Notes under the pieces: generated by a model
The model's database searches: none
Seen by the model: only the letters and a program-made list of their open reading frames with translations
What the model was told of the DNA's origin: nothing
DNA from: Planctomycetaceae bacterium
GTDB lineage: Bacteria; Planctomycetota; Planctomycetia; Pirellulales; Pirellulaceae
Assembly: GCA_003455945.1 (NCBI GenBank)
Contig: DMPQ01000124.1
Span: forward strand, 1-7,929
DNA length: 7,929 nucleotides
Direction: 5' to 3'
Position numbers and translations under genes: made by a program
Shown: positions 1-5,836 of the stretch, one piece after another
Layout: every line of letters starts with the position of its first letter
Numbering within the stretch: the stretch's first letter is position 1

Positions 1-1
1 C

Positions 2-499
2 GACGGGCATCTCTTGCCTCGGCTCGTGCAGCGATCTCGCACGGGGGCGCTGCGCCGCGTCGGGAACGGCCGAAACCTCGTCGACACGATCTTTGTCGAG
101 AACGCGGCGGATGCTCATCGCTGGGCAGCGGAGCGGCTGGTCGATGGGAGTCCGGTCGGCGGTAAGCCCTATTTTCTGAGTCAGGGGGAGCCGGTGAACT
201 GCTGGGAGTGGATCGATCGCCTGTTGGCGCTCGCCGGCGAGCCGCCGGTGCGGCGAAGGATCGGCTATCGGACCGCCTGGATCGCCGGTTCGATTCTCGA
301 ACGGGCGTACCGCCTGGCCGGTCGGACCGACGAGCCGCGAATGACCCGTTTCCTTGCCGCTCAGCTCGCCACCTCGCACTACTATGCGATCGACGCGGCT
401 CGACGCGATTTCGGTTTCGAACCGCGGGTGTCGACCGACGAGGGACTGGCTCGCTACGCCGCTTGGCTCGCCGAGCACCCGATCGTCGCGGAAGGCTGA
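2..499 (+). CDS. oleD: OleD-like NAD(P)-dependent extended SDR reductase, 3' part only
   Basis: The reading frame is open from the first complete codon, so the gene begins outside the window and only the last 165 residues are visible. The N-terminal Rossmann fold with the nucleotide-binding glycine motif and the YxxxK catalytic pair must lie upstream. The visible part starts in the conserved loop GDGHLLPRL, runs through NLVDTIFVENAADAHRWAAE (the VDxxxVxNxAxAH signature of the 3-beta-hydroxysteroid dehydrogenase/epimerase family), then YFLSQGEPVNCWEWI and EPRMTRFLAAQLATSHYY, and ends with RRDFGFEPRVSTDEGLAR. From memory of the family, the SQGEP segment and the TRF..QL...H block fit OleD, which reduces 2-alkyl-3-ketoacids to beta-hydroxyacids in long-chain olefin synthesis; ole genes have been reported in several planctomycetes. 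Other 3-beta-HSD-like reductases share this layout, so the family is firm and the OleD name is probable. It sits 128 bases before the ketosynthase gene and may belong to a separate transcript upstream. Confidence 0.72.
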   Translation, partial: DGHLLPRLVQRSRTGALRRVGNGRNLVDTIFVENAADAHRWAAERLVDGSPVGGKPYFLSQGEPVNCWEWIDRLLALAGEPPVRRRIGYRTAWIAGSILERAYRLAGRTDEPRMTRFLAAQLATSHYYAIDAARRDFGFEPRVSTDEGLARYAAWLAEHPIVAEG

Positions 500-627
500 G
501 GCGTCGAGGTCCGGAGTCGCTGCGGTGCGTTTCGAGTTCGGAGGCAGGTGAGCCGAGAGCGCCCGTTGCGGACCGCTCCCCCTTTCGCTAGCTTCGGTCG
601 TTTCCCCTTTTTCAGTCGGTCTGATCC
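500..627 (+). other. Spacer before the lipid operon, possible promoter region
   Basis: This 128-base spacer separates the OleD-like gene from the ketosynthase gene and is the longest gap before the operon, apart from the similar gap after the ketosynthase. Its right half is strikingly pyrimidine-rich (about 576-613), with runs of C and T and almost no purine. A weak sigma-70-like pair can be read, TTGCGG at 566-571 and TAGCTT at 589-594 with 17 bases between, each matching only three of six consensus positions. No Shine-Dalgarno sequence is visible before the ATG at 628, which is common in planctomycetes. A promoter for the operon here is plausible but not shown; read-through from the upstream gene is equally possible. 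Confidence 0.25.
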
Positions 628-1893
628 ATGAGCGAAACTCCGGCCTATCGGCGACTTCCGGACGACCAGCGGATCGTGCTGACCGGCATCGGCATGACGT
701 CGCCGCTCGGGGACGATCTGCCGACGTATCGTGCGGCACTGCTCGCGGGGCGCAGCGGCGTCTCGCCGTACGAGATCCGCTACGTCGGCAAGACGTTGGC
801 GGGAATCTGTCGGTACGAGGCGACGAAGTACCAGTCTCGGAAGGATGTCCGGCGCGGGACTCGCGCAGGAAGCATCGGGATCTTCTGCGCGAATCAGGCG
901 GTTCGCGAAGCGGGGATCGACACCGCTTCCTGGGATCCGTCCCGAGTCGGCGTCTATGTCGGCGTGACCGAACACGGCAACGTCGAGACCGAGAACGAGG
1001 TCTACGAGCTGTCGCAGTTCAACTACGACACCAAGTTCTGGTCGCATCACCACAATCCGCGCACCGTCGCGAACAATCCGGCCGGCGAGATCGCCCTGAA
1101 CATGGGGATCACCGGGCCGCACTACTCGGTCGGCGCCGCTTGTGCGGCGGGGAATGCCGGGCTGATCCAGGGAGCTCAGATGCTTCGCCTGGGCGACTGC
1201 GACCTGGCGATCGCAGGAGGGATCTCGGAGAGCATCCACACGTTCGGCATCTTCGCGAGCTTCGCCAGCCAGGGAGCGTTGGCGACGCATGAGGATCCGA
1301 CCAAGGCGTCGCGGCCGTTCGACACCGCCCGCAACGGGATCGTGGTCGCCGAAGGGGGCTGCCTGTACGTACTTGAGCGCTTGAGCGACGCGAAACGCCG
1401 CGGTGCTCGGATTCTGGGAGAGCTGGCCGGGTACGCGATCAACACCGACGCGACCGACTTCGTCCTGCCGAATCCCGAGCGACAGGCCGAGTGCGTGCGG
1501 TTGGCCCTGAAGCGAGCCGGTCTCGAACCGAACCGGATCGGGATCGTCAGCACGCACGCGACCGGAACGTCGTCGGGGGACGCCCAGGAGTGTCGGGCGC
1601 TGCGCGAGGTGTTCGTCGACTGCGGCCGAACGGCGTTCAACAACACCAAGAGCTTCATCGGGCATGCGATGGGAGCGGCCGGAGCGCTGGAACTGGCCGG
1701 GAATCTGCCGTCGTTCGAGGATGGGATCTGCCACGCGACGATCAACGTCGACGACCTGGATCCCGAGTGCGCCCTGGACGGACTCGTGCTCAATCACCCT
1801 CGGGAGGTTGGCAAGCCCGACTACATCCTCAACAATTCGTTTGGTATGCTGGGCATCAACTCGGTGGTCATCATCGCGAGGTACGACGGGTAG
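628..1893 (+). CDS. FabF-like beta-ketoacyl-ACP synthase
   Basis: A 421-residue condensing enzyme of the KAS II/FabF type, of usual length. It should join an acyl group held on its active-site cysteine with malonyl-ACP, lengthening the chain by two carbons in the cytoplasm. The N terminus IVLTGIGMTSPLG is the standard start of the thiolase fold. The catalytic triad is complete: Cys172 in SVGAACAAGNAGL, His310 in STHATGTSSGD and His346 in NTKSFIGHAMGAAGALE, with the conserved Lys341. The C-terminal gating loop reads NNSFGMLGINSVV (403-414) where FabF normally has NSFGFGGTN, so the residues after the gatekeeper Phe405 differ, which may alter the acyl pocket or partner selection. The ATG at 628 is chosen because homology begins about 17 residues later and no better start lies nearby; no clear ribosome binding site is visible. 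It heads a six-gene same-strand set and is followed 130 bases later by its probable carrier protein. A dedicated pathway ketosynthase is more likely than the housekeeping FabF, given the neighbours and the altered loop. Confidence 0.93.
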   Translation: MSETPAYRRLPDDQRIVLTGIGMTSPLGDDLPTYRAALLAGRSGVSPYEIRYVGKTLAGICRYEATKYQSRKDVRRGTRAGSIGIFCANQAVREAGIDTASWDPSRVGVYVGVTEHGNVETENEVYELSQFNYDTKFWSHHHNPRTVANNPAGEIALNMGITGPHYSVGAACAAGNAGLIQGAQMLRLGDCDLAIAGGISESIHTFGIFASFASQGALATHEDPTKASRPFDTARNGIVVAEGGCLYVLERLSDAKRRGARILGELAGYAINTDATDFVLPNPERQAECVRLALKRAGLEPNRIGIVSTHATGTSSGDAQECRALREVFVDCGRTAFNNTKSFIGHAMGAAGALELAGNLPSFEDGICHATINVDDLDPECALDGLVLNHPREVGKPDYILNNSFGMLGINSVVIIARYDG

Positions 1894-2023
1894 GCCCGAC
1901 AGACGGCCCCGACCCCTCGACCGGTCCCGTCGGACCTGTCGCGAAGCAGCTCGACCGCCGATCCCGGCGACTCGATCCCCGAGTCGCCGGCTACGTTTCC
2001 GGAACGCTTGGGAGAGAGGCCGA
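1894..2023 (+). other. Structured spacer between ketosynthase and carrier protein genes
   Basis: This 130-base non-coding gap is long for a space between two genes that should work together. Beside the strong stem-loop listed separately at 1964-1990, a longer imperfect pairing is possible between CGACAG (1897-1902) followed by ACGG, and CCGT followed at a distance by CTGTCG (1936-1941). The only clear ribosome binding site is GGAGAG at 2011-2016, eight bases before the carrier protein ATG. No small coding region with convincing composition was seen. Confidence 0.45.
1964..1990 (+). promoter_or_regulatory. Perfect 11-bp stem-loop upstream of the acyl carrier protein gene
   Basis: CCGGCGACTCG (1964-1974) is followed by a five-base loop ATCCC and its exact complement CGAGTCGCCGG (1980-1990). 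Eleven uninterrupted pairs, eight of them G-C, make this the strongest local RNA hairpin in the window. It ends 20 bases before the ribosome binding site of the carrier protein gene and 33 bases before its ATG. No T-run follows, so a classic intrinsic terminator is unlikely. It could protect or define a 5' end after mRNA processing, raising carrier protein output relative to the ketosynthase, or it could act as a partial attenuator. The structure is seen directly; the role is inferred. Confidence 0.6.
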
Positions 2024-2281
2024 ATGACGCCGGTCGAGATCAGGGCAGCCGTGTTGGATATCCTGGAGGGGATCGCTCAGGACGACGATCTCTCGCAGCT
2101 CGACGACGGCACGGCGTTCCGCGAGCAGCTGGAACTCGACAGCATGGACTTCCTGGACATCGTGATGGAACTGCGGAAGCGGTACCGAGTCCAGATTCCC
2201 GAAGAGGATTACCCGCGGCTCGGCAGCATGGCGAGCACCGTGGAGTATCTGACGCCGCTGATGAAGGACATCTCGGCCTGA
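2024..2281 (+). CDS. Acyl carrier protein
   Basis: An 85-residue acidic carrier protein. The phosphopantetheine attachment site is Ser40 in LELDSMDFLDIV, the expected D-S-M/L context at the start of helix II. Before it comes helix I (VEIRAAVLDILEGIA), and after it the acidic recognition face and RYRVQIPEEDYPRLGSMASTVEYL, with the usual hydrophobic pattern of helices III and IV. After 4'-phosphopantetheinylation by a holo-ACP synthase encoded elsewhere, it would carry the growing chain between the ketosynthase, dehydratase and reductase. The ATG at 2024 is chosen because it gives a normal ACP length and follows GGAGAG eight bases upstream; the open frame continues further 5', but that part overlaps the ketosynthase gene and is not ACP-like. 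Helix II (DFLDIVMELRKRYR) is less like housekeeping AcpP, which fits a carrier specialised for this operon. A peptidyl carrier role is unlikely given the fatty-acid-type partners. Confidence 0.92.
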   Translation: MTPVEIRAAVLDILEGIAQDDDLSQLDDGTAFREQLELDSMDFLDIVMELRKRYRVQIPEEDYPRLGSMASTVEYLTPLMKDISA

Positions 2282-2295
2282 CGCGTGGAGACGCG
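2282..2295 (+). repeat. Small inverted repeat directly after the carrier protein stop codon
   Basis: CGCGT (2282-2286), loop GGAG, ACGCG (2291-2295) begins at the base after the ACP stop codon. The five pairs are perfect and the loop is four bases. It is short and in GC-rich DNA could arise by chance; it is recorded because most junctions of this operon carry such a structure. Confidence 0.3.
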
Positions 2296-2313
2296 GCCCC
2301 TGACGGCGGATCC

Positions 2314-3699
2314 ATGTACGACACGATCATCATCGGCGCCGGCATGTCGGGGCTGGCTGCCGGCATCCGGCTCGCCCACTACGACCGCAAGGTCTGCGTC
2401 CTCGAACGTCACACGACGATCGGCGGACTCAACTCGTTCTATCGCCTGAACCGGCGCGACTACGACGTCGGTCTGCATGCGGTGACGAACTTCACGCCCC
2501 GAGGCACGAAGAAGGGGCCGCTCGCCAGGCTCCTCCGACAGCTCCGTTTTCGCTGGGAAGACTTCTCGCTCTCGGAGCAGATCCAGAGCGCCATCGAGTT
2601 CCCCGGCGTCTCGCTCCGCTTCGACAACGACATCGAGCTGCTCCGGTCCGAGATCGCTCGGTCCTTCCCGACGCAGGTCGACGCCTTCGAGACGCTGCTC
2701 GGGCGGATCGTCGACTACGACGACCTCGATCAGGAGGTCTATTCGCTGTCGACGCGGGCGATCCTGTCCGAGATCTTCACCGAGCCGCTGCTGGTCGAGA
2801 TGCTCCTGTGCCCGCTGATGTGGTACGGGAACGCCCGCGAACACGACATGGACTTCGGGCAGTTCTGCATCATGTTCCGCAGCATCTACCTGGAAGGGTT
2901 CGCGCGACCCTTCAAGGGAGTGCGGCTGATCCTCAAGAACCTGGTCCGTCGCTTCCGCGAACTCGGCGGCGAGCTGAAGCTCCGCAAGGGAGTCGCTCGC
3001 ATCCGAATGGAAGGGGGGCGAGCGGTCGGCGTCGTGCTCGACGACGGAACCGAGATCGAGGGGAAGGTCATCCTCTCGTCGGCCGGTCGGACCGAGACGA
3101 TGCGGATGTGCTTCGGTTCGGCGACGCCGCTCCCCGAGCCGGGGCAACTGTCGTTCATCGAGACGATCGCGGTGCTCGATCGGCAGCCGCGCGAGATCGG
3201 CCACGATCGGACCATCGTCTTCTTCAACGACTCGCCGCAGTTCCATTGGCGCCGTCCGACCGATTCGCTCTGCGACGTGCGGACCGGAGTCGTCTGTTCG
3301 CCGAACAACTTCCGTTACGCACCGGAAGACGGCGATCTCCCCGACGGCGTCATCCGGATCACGGCGCTGGCCGACCATGACGCCTGGCGTCGGCTCGACG
3401 AACCCGACTATCGCCGCGAGAAGGCGCTCTGGTTCGATCGGACCGCCGAATCGGCCGTCCGGTTCGTTTCGGACTACCGGAGCTACGTCGTCGATTCGGA
3501 CATGTTCACGCCGAACACGATCCGACGGTTCACCTGGCACGACAACGGCGCGGTCTATGGCGCGCCGGAAAAGGTGCTCGACGGTCGGACGCCGATCGAA
3601 GGCCTGTACCTGTGCGGCACCGATCAGGGGTACGTCGGCATCATCGGTTCGATCATCAGCGGACTGACGATCGCCAACCGGTACGTGCTGGCGAACTGA
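2314..3699 (+). CDS. CrtI/RetSat-like FAD-dependent oxidoreductase (first of two)
   Basis: A 461-residue flavoprotein of the phytoene desaturase/carotenoid isomerase/retinol saturase superfamily, slightly shorter than typical CrtI. The N terminus [14 protein letters not shown] holds the dinucleotide-binding GxGxxG (residues 8-13), Glu31 at the end of strand beta-2 should bind the FAD ribose, and [12 protein letters not shown] follows as in CrtI-type enzymes. The C terminus has the second FAD-contact motif, [10 protein letters not shown] from residue 430, preceded by [10 protein letters not shown] (407-416), the counterpart of the TP...GxxYG region of CrtI and CrtISO. No membrane segment is evident. 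The ATG at 2314 is chosen because the FAD motif starts four residues later; the open frame running 5' from it is the carrier protein gene in another frame. It starts 32 bases after the ACP stop, so co-transcription is likely. Relatives oxidise, isomerise or saturate conjugated chains; here the substrate is probably an acyl chain or its product, perhaps ACP-bound. Reaction and direction cannot be fixed from sequence. Confidence 0.88.
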   Translation: MYDTIIIGAGMSGLAAGIRLAHYDRKVCVLERHTTIGGLNSFYRLNRRDYDVGLHAVTNFTPRGTKKGPLARLLRQLRFRWEDFSLSEQIQSAIEFPGVSLRFDNDIELLRSEIARSFPTQVDAFETLLGRIVDYDDLDQEVYSLSTRAILSEIFTEPLLVEMLLCPLMWYGNAREHDMDFGQFCIMFRSIYLEGFARPFKGVRLILKNLVRRFRELGGELKLRKGVARIRMEGGRAVGVVLDDGTEIEGKVILSSAGRTETMRMCFGSATPLPEPGQLSFIETIAVLDRQPREIGHDRTIVFFNDSPQFHWRRPTDSLCDVRTGVVCSPNNFRYAPEDGDLPDGVIRITALADHDAWRRLDEPDYRREKALWFDRTAESAVRFVSDYRSYVVDSDMFTPNTIRRFTWHDNGAVYGAPEKVLDGRTPIEGLYLCGTDQGYVGIIGSIISGLTIANRYVLAN

Positions 3700-3775
3700 C
3701 GCCGCGGCGCGAGCTCGTCCCTCTCCCTTTCCGACCGATCCCTTCACGACCGATCCTGCTCCGGAGCGAACCAAG
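3700..3775 (+). repeat. Spacer with palindromes and a 10-base direct repeat
   Basis: The 76-base gap between the two flavoprotein genes contains the palindrome CGCCGCGGCG just after the stop codon, CGAGCTCG soon after it, and GCTCCGGAGC near the end, overlapping the GGAG (3763-3766) that serves as ribosome binding site for the next gene. CGACCGATCC occurs twice, at 3732-3741 and 3747-3756, in direct orientation with a 15-base period. Pairing of the last palindrome could partly hide the ribosome binding site. All elements are short and may be chance products of GC-rich composition. Confidence 0.3.
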
Positions 3776-5227
3776 ATGCCGAAGGACTTTCTCGCCGGCG
3801 CGAAGTCCCGTTATGACGTGATCGTCATCGGCAGCGGCTTGGGAGGGTTGACGACCGCCAACATCCTGGCACGCTCCGGCTACGACGTGTTGCTGCTCGA
3901 GCAGCACTACAAGCTCGGCGGCATGGCGACCTGGTTCAAGCGTCCCGAGGGTCGGATCTTCGACATCTCGCTGCACGGCTTTCCTTACGGGATGGTCAAG
4001 AGCTGTCGGCGCTACTGGTCGCAGGAGATCGCCGACCAGATCGTGCAGCTGGAAGGGGTCCGCTTCGAGAACCCGATGTTCTCGTTGACGACGACCTACG
4101 ACCGCCGCGACTTCACGCGACTGTTGACCGAGCGGTTCGGGGTGTCGCAGCAGCAGGTCGACGCCTTTTTCGACGTCGCTCGCGGGATGAACTTCTACGA
4201 CGATCGTCGCGAGACGACCGGCGAGCTGTTCGAGCGGTTCTTTCCGGGGCGGACCGACGTCGTCCGCCTGCTGATGGAGCCGATCGTCTACGCCAACGGC
4301 TCGACCCTCGAAGACCCGGCGATCACCTACGGGATCGTCTTCTCGAACTTCATGAGCAAGGGGGTCTTCACTTTCCGCGGCGGGACCGACGGACTGATCC
4401 GTTCGATGCACGACGAGATGAAGAAGAACGGCGTCGACGCGAGGATCAACTGCGGCGTCGATCGGATTCTGGTCGAAGGGGGACGAGTCGTCGGAGTGAG
4501 TGTCGGCGGGCGGCGGATCGAAGCTTCGGCCGTCGTCTCGAACGCCAACCTCAACGCGACCATCTTCCGTATGGTGGGCGAGGAGCATTTTCCGTGCGAC
4601 TTCGTCGAACAGGCTCGCGCCGTCCGTCTGAACACGACCAGCACGCAGGTCTACATGTCGCTCCGCGAAGGAGACGACATCGATCGCTCGACGGGAGACC
4701 TGCTGTTCAGTTCGACCGCACGCGACTTCTCGACTGATCTGCTGCTGGGCCGCGACATCACGAGTCGGACCTTCTCGTTCTACTACCCCGAGTCGCGACC
4801 GAATCCGAGGAACCGGATCTTCATCGTCTCGAGCACCAATGCCCGATACGAGGATTGGGCCGGGATGCCGGCCGAGGAGTATCGCCTGGCGAAGGAAGAT
4901 CTGGTCGAAACGACGTTCGAGGCCCTGGAGCCGTTCGTGCCGAACTGTCGCGATCGGATCGACTTCGCCGAAGCGGCGACGCCGCTCACCTTCGAGCACT
5001 ACACCTGGCACGAGCGCGGCGCGAGTTTCGGAACCAAGTTCGAAGGGCTCGAAGTGAGCCGTGCGCTCCCCGAACGGATCGAGGGGCTTTATCACGCGGG
5101 GAGCTGCGGCATCATCATGTCGGGCTGGCTCGGGACGATCAACTACGGCGTGATCGTCGCCAACGATGTCGATGGGCTCCTCCTGCGCCGCGGGACGCCG
5201 AAGGTCGACGAACTGTCGGCCGGCTGA
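3776..5227 (+). CDS. CrtI/CrtISO-like FAD-dependent oxidoreductase (second of two)
   Basis: A 483-residue flavoprotein of the same superfamily as its upstream neighbour but clearly diverged from it. [18 protein letters not shown] carries the FAD GxGxxG motif (residues 19-24), Glu42 is the expected FAD-ribose ligand, and [10 protein letters not shown] follows. Further on, FRGGTDGL resembles the GGxxxL segment ahead of the substrate domain in this family. [19 protein letters not shown] (ending near residue 419) strongly resembles the TPLT...GxxYG block of carotenoid isomerase and retinol saturase, and GLYHAGSCG (from 437) is the C-terminal FAD motif. TWHxxGAxxG is shared with the first flavoprotein, so the two are paralogues. 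The ATG at 3776 has GGAG nine bases upstream. A roughly 12-residue leader precedes the first beta strand and does not look like a secretion signal. It probably acts on a long unsaturated acyl or polyene substrate made by the surrounding enzymes; desaturase, isomerase and saturase activities are all possible. Confidence 0.88.
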   Translation: MPKDFLAGAKSRYDVIVIGSGLGGLTTANILARSGYDVLLLEQHYKLGGMATWFKRPEGRIFDISLHGFPYGMVKSCRRYWSQEIADQIVQLEGVRFENPMFSLTTTYDRRDFTRLLTERFGVSQQQVDAFFDVARGMNFYDDRRETTGELFERFFPGRTDVVRLLMEPIVYANGSTLEDPAITYGIVFSNFMSKGVFTFRGGTDGLIRSMHDEMKKNGVDARINCGVDRILVEGGRVVGVSVGGRRIEASAVVSNANLNATIFRMVGEEHFPCDFVEQARAVRLNTTSTQVYMSLREGDDIDRSTGDLLFSSTARDFSTDLLLGRDITSRTFSFYYPESRPNPRNRIFIVSSTNARYEDWAGMPAEEYRLAKEDLVETTFEALEPFVPNCRDRIDFAEAATPLTFEHYTWHERGASFGTKFEGLEVSRALPERIEGLYHAGSCGIIMSGWLGTINYGVIVANDVDGLLLRRGTPKVDELSAG

Positions 5228-5240
5228 TCCGTGCGGAAGT

Positions 5241-5267
5241 CGCGGCGATCGACGAGGCGTCGCCGCG
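5241..5267 (+). promoter_or_regulatory. Stem-loop between the second flavoprotein and dehydratase genes
   Basis: CGCGGCGA (5241-5248) pairs perfectly with TCGCCGCG (5260-5267) across an 11-base loop. An alternative inner pairing, CGACG with CGTCG across AGG, competes with part of the right arm. The hairpin starts 13 bases after the stop codon of the flavoprotein gene and ends about 40 bases before the dehydratase ribosome binding site. No T-run follows, so RNA stability or processing is more likely than termination. In this 90-base spacer the open frame continues from a GTG at 5231, but the encoded leader is Arg-rich and unlike FabZ, so it is treated as non-coding. Confidence 0.42.
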
Positions 5268-5317
5268 CTCGACCCTCGCCGTACTTCGTCAACGAGCCTC
5301 GCAACGCTGGAGACCTG

Positions 5318-5755
5318 ATGTCCGTCGATCCGCTCGCCGAAATCACCGCCGCGATTCCTCACCGTCCGCCGATGCTGCTGCTCGACGAGATCGTCGCTCG
5401 CGACGAGACGTCGATCCGTTGTCGACGCACCTTTCGCGAGGACGAGTTCTTCGTCCAGGGGCACTACCCGGGGAACCCGATCGTGCCGGGGGTCATCCTC
5501 TGCGAATGCGCGGCTCAGGCCGCCGCCGTCCTGCTCGCATCGATCGTCGGCGATGCGCCCGGCGTCCCCGTACTGACTCGGATTCAGGACGCTCGCTTCA
5601 AGCGGATCGTGCGTCCCGGCGAAACGGTGGAGATCGAGGCGCATCTGGAGGAGCGTCTGGCGAATGCCTTTTTCGTCACGGCCAAGGTCTCGGTCGGCAC
5701 CTCATCGGCCGTTCGAGTCCAGCTCAGTTGTGCGCTGGCTCCTTCCGAGACCTGA
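5318..5755 (+). CDS. FabZ-like beta-hydroxyacyl-ACP dehydratase
   Basis: A 145-residue hot-dog-fold dehydratase of normal FabZ length. It should convert 3-hydroxyacyl-ACP to trans-2-enoyl-ACP. It begins with the family pattern AAIPHRPPMLLLDEI and has the active-site helix region FFVQGHYPGNPIVPGVILCE. The catalytic pair is His49 and Glu63, spaced 14 residues apart exactly as in E. coli FabZ (His54, Glu68). Later, RIQDARFKRIVRPGETVEIE corresponds to the DxARFxRxVxPGD segment of FabZ. Two cysteines (62 and 64) flank the catalytic glutamate, an uncommon detail. The ATG at 5318 gives the normal N terminus and has GGAGA at 5309-5313, only four bases away; the GTG at 5231 would add an improbable basic leader. 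With the enoyl reductase 81 bases downstream it supplies the last two steps of an elongation cycle on the operon's carrier protein. The gene is called FabZ-like rather than fabZ because a housekeeping copy probably exists elsewhere. Confidence 0.92.
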   Translation: MSVDPLAEITAAIPHRPPMLLLDEIVARDETSIRCRRTFREDEFFVQGHYPGNPIVPGVILCECAAQAAAVLLASIVGDAPGVPVLTRIQDARFKRIVRPGETVEIEAHLEERLANAFFVTAKVSVGTSSAVRVQLSCALAPSET

Positions 5756-5792
5756 GCGACTCTTGTTCTTGCGCCTGTTCGTTCCTGACGTT

Positions 5793-5807
5793 CGCCCACT
5801 CCGGGCG
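5793..5807 (+). repeat. Small inverted repeat between dehydratase and enoyl reductase genes
   Basis: CGCCC (5793-5797), loop ACTCC, GGGCG (5803-5807) forms a perfect 5-bp stem inside the 81-base spacer. A second, competing pairing links CACTC (5797-5801) to GAGTG (5811-5815). The spacer is otherwise T-rich at its left end (5760-5785) and ends with a good ribosome binding site, GAGGAA at 5825-5830. Low individual significance. Confidence 0.25.
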
Positions 5808-5836
5808 TTCGAGTGATTCGTGCCGAGGAATCGACG

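Noticed and set aside
454..1797. Long open frame on the minus strand opposite the ketosynthase gene
   Set aside because: Its translation is low-complexity, rich in Arg, Asp, Val and Pro, with no family motif, while the plus strand encodes a complete FabF-like enzyme. It is a by-product of GC-rich codon use.
3732..3756. Two copies of CGACCGATCC as a possible operator
   Set aside because: Ten bases, 15-base period, inside an apparent operon and in a composition where CGATC is frequent; no support as a binding site.
2209..3774. 521-codon minus-strand open frame opposite the first flavoprotein
   Set aside because: No recognisable domain and composition typical of antisense of GC-rich genes; the plus strand has clear FAD motifs at both ends.
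5231..5317. N-terminal extension of the dehydratase from a GTG
   Set aside because: The added residues are a run of Arg and Ser unlike any FabZ start; the ATG at 5318 has a ribosome binding site and gives the normal length.
3656..5644. 662-codon minus-strand open frame opposite the second flavoprotein and dehydratase
   Set aside because: It spans two convincing plus-strand genes and their spacer, lacks motifs, and is best explained as a shadow frame.
5813..5836. GTG start eight codons upstream of the enoyl reductase ATG
   Set aside because: The added residues do not match FabI, and GAGGAA is well placed for the ATG at 5837.
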